From the NCBI GenBank assembly GCA_963681505.1, contig OY811981.1, positions 7,748,916 through 7,812,915 on the forward strand: a DNA stretch of 64,000 nucleotides, written 5' to 3'. The stretch is from Eunapius fragilis (Eukaryota; Porifera; Demospongiae; Spongillida; Spongillidae). A program made the position numbers and the translations under genes. Positions 23,401 to 31,900 of this stretch are shown piece after piece. Under the pieces are notes generated by a model. That model was not told where the DNA came from and ran no database searches. It was given only the letters and a program-made list of their open reading frames with translations. Each line of letters begins with the position of its first letter. Within the stretch, counting starts at the first letter, position 1.

Positions 23401-23923
23401 GTAGGGGTGATCACATACACTGTACTTGTGCTCTCTGTACCAACAGTCTTGCCTGTTAGTGTGAAGAGCAATGCATCCATTGCACCTTGGTAGCGGTAGG
23501 GGTGGGTGCTTTACCTTTACCCCAGGTAGGGTGTGTTAGGGTGTTTTACCTTTACCCCAGGTAGGGTGTTGGGGTGCTTTACCCTATATAGGGTGTTGAG
23601 GTGCTTTACCCTAGGTAGGGTGTTGGGGTGCTTTATCCCAGGTAGGGTGTTGGGGTGCTTTACCCTATATAGGGTGATGGGGTGCTTTACCCTCAGATTT
23701 CAAATGATCCGTTTGCCCTGCTCTCCTCCACACATACCCTCTCCACATGCCCCTCACCTCGCCCCCTTTCTTCCCCCTCCCCTCCCCCATTAATGTACAG
23801 CTCCGTAAAGAGACCCTTATCAGAGGGATTCAGGAGGAAGAGGCTAGTATTGTTCAGCTGAAGGTTAAGATGAAAGTGTGGCCACTTGAGCAAGCATTAC
23901 CAGCAGTGCCTGCTGTGGATTGA
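12845..23923 (+). CDS. RALBP1: RALBP1: Ral-binding RhoGAP protein, 15 exons
   Basis: RALBP1 is an effector of Ral GTPases and a GAP for Rac1/Cdc42. Exons: 12845-13044, 13141-13232, 14083-14202, 16715-16792, 17473-17598, 17904-18025, 18406-18536, 19819-19917, 20246-20384, 22150-22228, 22284-22336, 22983-23054, 23112-23168, 23252-23314, 23801-23923. Every junction is GT..AG and phase-compatible, giving 1554 bases and 517 residues; human RALBP1 is 655. The N-terminus is acidic and Ser-rich ([11 protein letters not shown]), then lysine-rich ([10 protein letters not shown]). The RhoGAP domain follows at about residues 100-285 with arginine finger EGIYRLAG (Arg146). The C-terminal third is charged and coiled-coil-like, as in the Ral-binding region. 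Exon 8/9 boundaries are the least certain: they were chosen because donor GA|GTACGC and acceptor CAACAG keep frame. The gene is divergent from the LRRK-like gene. Confidence 0.82.
13264..13330. repeat. (TG)n microsatellite in RALBP1 intron 2
   Basis: An uninterrupted TG run is followed by a degenerate TG/CG tract to about 13415. Long apparent frames across it (poly Cys-Val or His-Thr) are artefacts of the dinucleotide repeat. Confidence 0.95.
14083..18536 (+). CDS. RALBP1: RALBP1 RhoGAP domain exons (3-7)
   Basis: Five exons form the catalytic RhoGAP fold. Exon 3 gives [13 protein letters not shown] and [15 protein letters not shown]. Exon 4 carries the arginine finger. Exon 5 gives [24 protein letters not shown]. 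Exon 6 gives [26 protein letters not shown]. Exon 7 gives [19 protein letters not shown]. This order and spacing match RALBP1 more closely than other RhoGAPs, for example the SPTLQIS ending and the WLIVHM helix. The introns are loaded with tandem repeats described separately. Confidence 0.85.
14356..14610. repeat. CT-rich minisatellite (CTACACCCTCCCTTC-type)
   Basis: About twenty degenerate copies of a 12-17 base C/T-rich unit around CTACACC fill part of RALBP1 intron 3. Confidence 0.8.
15085..15311. repeat. (GGT)n-type minisatellite
   Basis: A tract of GGTGGT interspersed with GTGTGGT and GATGGT units in RALBP1 intron 3. It gives spurious Gly- or Val-rich frames on plus and Thr-rich frames on minus. 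Confidence 0.95.
15711..16003. repeat. 34-bp minisatellite, about 8.5 copies
   Basis: Unit: TACATCAGAGGCTGTACCCA followed by GCTGTTATGTACAG, 34 bases. Copies are almost identical, with an alternating G/A at one position and one shorter copy at the end. Within each unit, GTACAGTAC is a short palindrome. Located in RALBP1 intron 3. Confidence 0.95.
16021..16060. repeat. Solo end of the 1567-1759 MITE family
   Basis: CCACCAACTTTCTC...TTTACTTG resembles the right arm of the palindromic MITE at 1567-1759. No matching second arm was seen, so this is a truncated copy. Confidence 0.45.
16196..16560. repeat. 21-bp minisatellite, about 17 copies
   Basis: Unit ATCTCTGTGGATATGGGGCC plus T, 21 bases, with A/T and GGG/GGT variants. 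Because the period is a multiple of three it stays open in several frames; the frame at 16203-16589 reads repeated MGPISVD. It lies inside RALBP1 intron 3, just before exon 4. Confidence 0.9.
16821..16904. repeat. (CA)n microsatellite in RALBP1 intron 4
   Basis: A long uninterrupted CA run begins about 30 bases after the exon 4 donor. Confidence 0.95.
17679..17785. repeat. (GT)n microsatellite in RALBP1 intron 5
   Basis: A long GT run with a few GAGT interruptions, between exons 5 and 6. Confidence 0.95.
18661..18870. repeat. 39-bp minisatellite, about 5 copies
   Basis: Unit begins TATGCTGTGTGTTCATTATC and ends CACATGTGTG; the spacing between successive TATGCTG starts is 39 bases. Copies are nearly identical. 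Located in RALBP1 intron 7. Confidence 0.9.
19080..19215. repeat. Tandem copies of a TCTTACCAGTAGCAGACCTC unit
   Basis: About three copies of a unit near 58 bases carrying AGTAGCAGACCTCAGTAGGC, in RALBP1 intron 7. A similar repetition of CCAACCTCATATGG follows at 19350-19440. Confidence 0.7.
20397..20475. repeat. (GT)n microsatellite in RALBP1 intron 9
   Basis: A GT run with TTG interruptions starts about 15 bases after the exon 9 donor GTAAGT. Another GT run lies at 19962-19991 after exon 8. Confidence 0.95.
21448..21830. repeat. 19-20 bp minisatellite, about 19 copies
   Basis: Unit near CCAGTGATGTGTTAGGGGG, with copies replaced by AGCAATGTGTTAGGGGG or AGCGATGTGTTAGGGGG. Each carries a run of G. 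Located in RALBP1 intron 9. Confidence 0.9.
22150..23923 (+). CDS. RALBP1: RALBP1 C-terminal coiled-coil exons (10-15)
   Basis: Six small exons encode a highly charged alpha-helical region, including [54 protein letters not shown] and [20 protein letters not shown]. It occupies the position of the Ral-binding coiled coil of RALBP1. The final exon ends VPAVD then TGA at 23921-23923. Exons 13 and 14 are the source of the broken copies found in the downstream 1.44-kb tandem repeat. Confidence 0.75.
23518..23695. repeat. GTAGGGTGTTGGGGTGCTTT minisatellite
   Basis: About six degenerate copies of a 25-35 base unit in the last RALBP1 intron, immediately upstream of exon 15. Confidence 0.85.
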
Positions 23924-24118
23924 TGTAGTGGCTCCTCAACAGTAACAGAGCAGGACTCTCATTCCTCTGTTTTCTTTCTCTGTGACCAGGTCACATTGAT
24001 ACGCTAATGTTCTGTTCTCTCTCTCGTAACTCAAATTTTCACCGTTCCTCTTATACTTCTCTGTGTGCAGATTTAAAAAAAAAGAATCAATTTTTTTTTT
24101 CCCCCATCAAGTATGTGT

Positions 24119-27100
24119 AAAACAATTCCACATCGTCACTCCTTCCTTCGCATCTCACTTTGGTAGTGTTATAGAATGCGGAGGAAAAGGTAACTGTTGT
24201 GGTGGCCTTAGGACCAGCTTCTGTCGTCCACTAGCACTCTTTTGGAGTGACAGCGTGGCCGCTTTACGACTGAAGTGGTCTCTTGAGCCTTAAAAAAAAA
24301 AAAAAAAAGCTCACGGACTTCGGCAATGATTGAACTTATGGTTTCAGGCCGGCTCTACGTTCGAGTCTACTTTGAGACTGATTCATAGAGCCGGCCTCTA
24401 GCTCCGCATCAAACTGCACATGGTTTCCGAAGTAAGCGGTAGTAGTGTGGTCAAGCCGGAAGGCTACGATCACACGAATCGTTGCTGCTGTCAGCTGCGA
24501 ATGCTTTTGGCTCTCTCCTTATCTGCTTTTATAGCGGCTGGAGCCGCTAATAATAGGAGCAACCATGACGTAATGAAGACGCGTGCCATTGCGCATGCGA
24601 TCTGCACGTCACTGACAATACCATATTTGGTAAAATTTAAACGTGAATATGATTTGTGAACCCCACTGGGAAAAGCGAGTCCATAGCACCTGCATGTTTA
24701 ATGTCATTTTCGGGCTATCCATTTTACTGCTCGTTTTTCAGAACTACGTAGCACGAATTAAAGCTTCCACCTAATATGGTGAAGTACATATATTGTTGAG
24801 GACTGTGAAGGACAATCATATCTAAGAAGGGAGCTGTAGTGGTGTATTTCAATCAGCATGATATTGTATGTACATGAACATGCACACAGGTAACCTTTAC
24901 ACTAACTGAACTACACAACAGTGCACCATCTAAGATATGTAGGTGTGTTCTGTATTTGATCTACAGATCATGTTGAACGACAGGGAGGGACATGGCAAAG
25001 GAAAATGAGTCGGTAAGTTGTATTTTTGAAGGATTTGATGCATGACATAATGGGTGGGAAGCACTGTATTAAAGACCAGTGAGCTGCTTTGATAGGGGGA
25101 TGAGGTGGAGCTGGCAAGGAAGATGGAAGGTCTGAAGTGGCAGAACAAGGAATTAGAGGTGACAACAGATATCCACATACATGCACACCCACACTCCAAG
25201 TTCAAATTACACTTGAATTCCATGAATGGTTGGCACCACATGCTCTTGAGTAGGAATGATAACATACTTGGCTAGTCTTACCTATACTGATCATTACTGT
25301 GAGGAGTGATGCATAATTGGCCCTGTATGCCTATTGTTCAGATTTCAAATCCATTCAATTTAAAATAGAGCTAGCTGTGCTGTGTATTATATTCTCCTCA
25401 CTCCCTCCCCTTCCCCTCTTCCTACACACTCCTCACATTCTCGCCTTGATATAGTGGCTCCTGAACAGTTGCAGATTAAATTAAAAATATCAATCTCCAT
25501 CCTCCTCTCTCCATTCTCCCCTCCTCCCCCCCCCCCCCTAATTTTGTTTTGAGTGTGTGTAAAACAATTCCACATCGTCACTCCTTCCTTCGCATCTCAC
25601 TTTGGTAGTGTTATAGAATGCGGAGGAAAAGGTAACTGTTGTGGTGGCCTTAGGACCAGCTTCTGTCGTCCACTAGCACTCTTTTGGAGTGACAGCGTGG
25701 CCGCTTTACGACTGAAGTGGTCTCTTGAGCCTTAAAAAAAAAAAAAAAAAGCTCACGGACTTCGGCAATGATTGAACTTATGGTTTCAGGCCGGCTCTAC
25801 GTTCGAGTCTACTTTGAGACTGATTCATAGAGCCGGCCTCTAGCTCCGCATCAAACTGCACATGGTTTCCGAAGTAAGCGGTAGTAGTGTGGTCAAGCCG
25901 GAAGGCTACGATCACACGAATCGTTGCTGCTGTCAGCTGCGAATGCTTTTGGCTCTCTCCTTATCTGCTTTTATAGCGGCTGGAGCCGCTAATAATAGGA
26001 GCAACCATGACGTAATGAAGACGCGTGCCATTGCGCATGCGATCTGCACGTCACTGACAATACCATATTTGGTAAAATTTAAACGTGAATATGATTTGTG
26101 AACCCCACTGGGAAAAGCGAGTCCATAGCACCTGCATGTTTAATGTCATTTTCGGGCTATCCATTTTACTGCTCGTTTTTCAGAACTACGTAGCACGAAT
26201 TAAAGCTTCCACCTAATATGGTGAAGTACATATATTGTTGAGGACTGTGAAGGACAATCATATCTAAGAAGGGAGCTGTAGTGGTGTATTTCAATCAGCA
26301 TGATATTGTATGTACATGAACATGCACACAGGTAACCTTTACACTAACTGAACTACACAACAGTGCACCATCTAAGATATGTAGGTGTGTTCTGTATTTG
26401 ATCTACAGATCATGTTGAACGACAGGGAGGGACATGGCAAAGGAAAATGAGTCGGTAAGTTGTATTTTTGAAGGATTTGATGCATGACATAATGGGTGGG
26501 AAGCACTGTATTAAAGACCAGTGAGCTGCTTTGATAGGGGGATGAGGTGGAGCTGGCAAGGAAGATGGAAGGTCTGAAGTGGCAGAACAAGGAATTAGAG
26601 GTGACAACAGATATCCACATACATGCACACCCACACTCCAAGTTCAAATTACACTTGAATTCCATGAATGGTTGGCACCACATGCTCTTGAGTAGGAATG
26701 ATAACATACTTGGCTAGTCTTACCTATACTGATCATTACTGTGAGGAGTGATGCATAATTGGCCCTGTATGCCTATTGTTCAGATTTCAAATCCATTCAA
26801 TTTAAAATAGAGCTAGCTGTGCTGTGTATTATATTCTCCTCACTCCCTCCCCTTCCCCTCTTCCTACACACTCCTCACATTCTCGCCTTGATATAGTGGC
26901 TCCTGAACAGTTGCAGATTAAATTAAAAATATCAATCTCCATCCTCCTCTCTCCATTCTCCCCTCCTCCCCCCCCCCCCCCTAATTTTGTTTTGAGTGTG
27001 TGTAAAACAATTCCACATCGTCACTCCTTCCTTCGCATCTCACTTTGGTAGTGTTATAGAATGCGGAGGAAAAGGTAACTGTTGTGGTGGCCTTAGGACC

Positions 27101-28444
27101 AGCTTCTGTCGTCCACTAGCACTCTTTTGGAGTGACAGCGTGGCCGCTTTACGACTGAAGTGGTCTCTTGAGCCTTAAAAAAAAAAAAAAAAAGCTCACG
27201 GACTTCGGCAATGATTGAACTTATGGTTTCAGGCCGGCTCTACGTTCGAGTCTACTTTGAGACTGATTCATAGAGCCGGCCTCTAGCTCCGCATCAAACT
27301 GCACATGGTTTCCGAAGTAAGCGGTAGTAGTGTGGTCAAGCCGGAAGGCTACGATCACACGAATCGTTGCTGCTGTCAGCTGCGAATGCTTTTGGCTCTC
27401 TCCTTATCTGCTTTTATAGCGGCTGGAGCCGCTAATAATAGGAGCAACCATGACGTAATGAAGACGCGTGCCATTGCGCATGCGATCTGCACGTCACTGA
27501 CAATACCATATTTGGTAAAATTTAAACGTGAATATGATTTGTGAACCCCACTGGGAAAAGCGAGTCCATAGCACCTGCATGTTTAATGTCATTTTCGGGC
27601 TATCCATTTTACTGCTCGTTTTTCAGAACTACGTAGCACGAATTAAAGCTTCCACCTAATATGGTGAAGTACATATATTGTTGAGGACTGTGAAGGACAA
27701 TCATATCTAAGAAGGGAGCTGTAGTGGTGTATTTCAATCAGCATGATATTGTATGTACATGAACATGCACACAGGTAACCTTTACACTAACTGAACTACA
27801 CAACAGTGCACCATCTAAGATATGTAGGTGTGTTCTGTATTTGATCTACAGATCATGTTGAACGACAGGGAGGGACATGGCAAAGGAAAATGAGTCGGTA
27901 AGTTGTATTTTTGAAGGATTTGATGCATGACATAATGGGTGGGAAGCACTGTATTAAAGACCAGTGAGCTGCTTTGATAGGGGGATGAGGTGGAGCTGGC
28001 AAGGAAGATGGAAGGTCTGAAGTGGCAGAACAAGGAATTAGAGGTGACAACAGATATCCACATACATGCACACCCACACTCCAAGTTCAAATTACACTTG
28101 AATTCCATGAATGGTTGGCACCACATGCTCTTGAGTAGGAATGATAACATACTTGGCTAGTCTTACCTATACTGATCATTACTGTGAGGAGTGATGCATA
28201 ATTGGCCCTGTATGCCTATTGTTCAGATTTCAAATCCATTCAATTTAAAATAGAGCTAGCTGTGCTGTGTATTATATTCTCCTCACTCCCTCCCCTTCCC
28301 CTCTTCCTACACACTCCTCACATTCTCGCCTTGATATAGTGGCTCCTGAACAGTTGCAGATTAAATTAAAAATATCAATCTCCATCCTCCTCTCTCCATT
28401 CTCCCCTCCTCCCCCCCCCCCCTAATTTTGTTTTGAGTGTGTGT
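24119..28444. repeat. Three 1.44-kb tandem units (RALBP1 tail plus promoter-like segment)
   Basis: Units run 24119-25560, 25561-27003 and 27004-28444; the repeated start AAAACAATTCCACATCG recurs at spacings of 1442, 1443 and 1441. The units look identical apart from the length of single-base A and C runs. Each has two parts. The first 650 bases are homologous to the sequence just upstream of the armadillo-like gene at 28918. The rest is a degraded copy of the RALBP1 3' end: an exon-9-like piece (about 24797-24835 in unit 1), an exon-13 copy (about 24966-25015) and an exon-14 copy (about 25098-25158). The exon-13 copy lacks 11 bases and is frameshifted, so the copies are non-functional. No exon-15 coding part remains. 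Confidence 0.9.
24343..24400. promoter_or_regulatory. 12-bp inverted repeat in each tandem unit
   Basis: AGGCCGGCTCTA is followed about 30 bases later by its exact reverse complement TAGAGCCGGCCT. It recurs in units 2 and 3 (near 25786 and 27229). In the partial fourth unit the arms are collapsed to GCCGGCTCCGTAGAGCCGGC. It could form a hairpin or be a paired binding site. Confidence 0.5.
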
Positions 28445-28917
28445 AAAACAATTCCACATCGTCACTCCTTCCTTCGCATCTCACTTTGGTAGTGTTATAG
28501 AATGCGGAGGAAAAGGTAACTGTTGTGGTGGCCTTAGGACCAGCTTCAGTCGTCCACTAGCACTCTTTTGGAGTGACAGCGTGGCCGCTTTACGACTGAA
28601 GTGGTCTTCGAGCCTAAAAGGAAGGTTCACAAACTCCGGTTTCCGATCTTATGGTTTGAAGCCGGCTCCGTAGAGCCGGCCTGCGACGTTCCTCTGTACC
28701 CACTTGCTCATAGTTTCCGAAGTAAGCGGTAATAGTGTGATCAAGCTGGAAGGCTACGATCACACGACTCGTTGCTGCTGTCAGCTGCGAATGCTTTTGG
28801 CTCTATCCTGACGGCTTTTATAAGCAGCTGCTAATAATAGAAGCAACGATGACGTAACGTGACAATTATTGCACAACCAACTAAGCGCATGCGCAATAGG
28901 CGACCGGCAGCTGCAGT
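28445..28917 (+). promoter_or_regulatory. Likely promoter of the armadillo-like gene (partial fourth repeat unit)
   Basis: The first 165 bases are almost identical to the start of the three tandem units, after which the copy diverges but stays recognisably related to about 28860. It is richer in CpG than its surroundings and contains GCGCATGCGC at 28885-28894 (resembling an NRF-1 site) and TGACGTAACG near 28850 (CRE-like). It ends at the ATG at 28918. The upstream units carry diverged equivalents of both motifs. Confidence 0.5.
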
Positions 28918-31900
28918 ATGGCGGGAGCGGTTCCTTTTCTAACCGCTAAGCATGCACACCACAGCGCAGTTTGGACGATTAAAGGCTTCTCCATTGATCA
29001 GTTGTGTGTAGCTTGCAGCGTTGAGCATCTAGAAGACGGACAAATACTCGACATTCAAGTTAAAAGGATACTAGGCGAATTGTTGGGTCTCCTGAAATCC
29101 GGAGACAAATCTCTATACCAAGTAATATCGGCCGACAAGCGGGTCCAAGAGCACCTGATAAATGTCATTTTTGGTAAGCGGGCTACCCACCCCTTGTCCT
29201 TGCTGCATCGTCTCTCTATGCAGCACGAGTTACGGGAAACGAAGGCTCACTCGCAGCGCTATGTGTAGATGGTAATAGACAGGGCGTTTTGTAGAACAAT
29301 GACGGCATTTGTGTGTATACTATATAATTTCAGCTCTTATTGCCCTTGTCGAGTTTCTAAACATTAGTGAGTCCCCAAGGAAGCTTCTTCAGGAATCTGT
29401 CCACGCGGTACTGTTTCTCGTCTGGTTACTGGCACTATGTTGTTGTATCGCTTTGATTTCAGATAATGACCAGCTGCAACTTTTTGAACTCGCTGCCTCA
29501 CATTGTGCTTGTGGGACGATTGCTTCGCTGTGAGCCTGCACTTTGCACAGAAGTGATTCACACCTATAGTAAGAATATCTCATACTGATATTCATCATTC
29601 CCCCATCCTACCCTCCTCCACCTTCCTCACCCCTCCTTTTTCCCTTCTCCTTTTCTCCTTTATCCCCTTCCTTTCTCCTCCTCCTTCCCTTCTCCTCCTC
29701 CCCTTCTCCTCCTCATCCCCTCATCTTCCTTCCTCCTCCCCCCCCCCCACACAACCAGGAGGCTTTCTTGAGTACTTACTCAGAGGGATGAGTTACCCAG
29801 ATGAGGCTGTGAAGTCTGGTCTAGTATTTGTCCTTGTCCAACTGTTCAGCAGGTCTGACCAGACTTCACTGTCCATCAGCTTTGTGCAGGACACCTGCCG
29901 GCATGTATCTGTGGGACTAGCAACTGCAAAATCAGCCGACCTCACAGCTAACCTGATGGGTAAGGCACATATTACTATTGTCTGCTCGTGCTTTGATTGG
30001 ACAGGTAGGTCTTGTGAGATGCCTGGTGAAATCTGGTAGGCACGCCCAGTACCTCTTGCAAGCAGACCAGGTTGATTCTGAAGCCAAAGGTGGGATTATT
30101 TTTTTTTAAAGTTTAAGAAGACTGAGCTTACCTATTGTACCCTAGGTTCCACATTTGCTATGGCTTTCAAAAGAGTTAGCGTGTGTGTGTGTGTGTGTGT
30201 GTGTGAATGTGTGTGTATTTTTGTGCATATGTGCATATTCAATTTGAATCACACTATTATTGTACTTATTGTGTTGGCAGGTATTGCTCAACACTGATGA
30301 ACTTCTTCAGCTGGCTGCTGTGCAATGCCTACAAGATGTCCTAACCCACCACCCCCACTATAGTGAAGTACTTCTGAAGGCAGACATTGCAGGTTTAGTT
30401 CTTATCCAATTAACCTCACTAATGAGTGTGGATGAGGTACAAATATATGCGTAGAATTTTTGTGTGAAGCCATCAAAACCAAAAATGAAAGCCTTCTCAG
30501 GTTTGTCACATTGCCCAGCAACGAGCATACTTTTAATCACTCAACCTATTAGTTCTCTGCTCTTTTGTCTGAAGTCTCTTGCAACTGCAGATGCATTTTA
30601 CTCTAGTTGTCATGTCATATATGGTAAGAATTTATTGAGGCCTCCACTTTACTTGGCACAATTCTTATAGTCATAGATCCAGTCATAGCTGGAATTGGTA
30701 CTGCTTTATGGCTGCGGAACTATGAAGCAACCATTCTTGGGTGAGTGAACAGAAATTACACCTTAGCCAGAAATCATTTGTGCCTCTCTTAGGTTTTCCC
30801 TTCTCGCCCATGTGCTTTCTAGGTGAGTGTTGCATCCACGAAAGGTGCTCTGTTTTACCTGCTTCGCCCTCCAGCAGGCAACTCAAGACAGCTTCACTGT
30901 TCATGAGCACAGAACCTTTCAGCAAGCTGCTTGACATGATGGCTGTGGCTCTGCAGCACAAGTCTATCCCACTATCCGCACAGACAGCTACAGTTTTAGC
31001 TTCTCTCTTGAAGTAATTAATGGACATACCATTAACTGAATACTTATATTTTTTGTTCACCTCAGATCTCCACACATCCCAGCAAATGCACCCCTCTCTC
31101 CAGTTTTACCACTGCTAGCTCTGCTGTTTCAAAGTGTGGACCCTCTCTCTAAACCCACCAGTGTCCCACCCATCCTATCTCATCCCATGAAGCTCCTCCT
31201 CACAGAAGTTCTGAATGCTGCTGATAGTATGTACCAGTGAGTTCTGGTGGGGTACTCCCAGGGAAGGTTAAGCGGGTGGTCTTGACCTTCATTGGCAAGG
31301 TTGTCACTGAGATGCCACATGGAAAAGAAGGTGAAGATTTCTATTCCAGAAGAAACATTAGAATTCCTGAATATCAGTTTCGATGAAGTTCTCTTGCCTG
31401 CTGTATTGGTAGGCCGGTGACCTTTGAAACCAACCAAGCCTCACGTGCTATGTTGTTTAGCTGAACTATGGACAATTGGATGAGCCTGAGCCAATGTCAT
31501 TTATATTTAGTATTGCCAAGTCCCAATGCTTGCCCTCTGTAAATGCAGCTCAGCGCACTACCCAATTAGGTACATACTTGGAACATTTCATATGATAATA
31601 TCACATATTTGATCGTATAGCCAGGTCTGGATTTATACAGCTCTCATTTGATGTGAAAAGTAAATACCACTCTCATAAAAGGTTCAGGAACCTGTGACCT
31701 CACGACTTGATATAACCATCCACCCTTTCTGCAATAGGGCCAGCTCTCTCATTGCTGCTGTGGATGATTTCCTGGTGGAGCTCTGTGCTGGTCTGATGAC
31801 AACAAAGCTGTCCTCCACTTATGTGAGAGACATCTTGACCTCTGCCTTACCTCACCTCCAAAGTATGAGAGTGCTTGGTGCCCTCCACTATGTGGTAGTT

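Noticed and set aside
24930-25265. Minus-strand 111-codon frame repeated three times
   Set aside because: It is antisense to the RALBP1 exon-13/14 copies and is explained by the tandem duplication.
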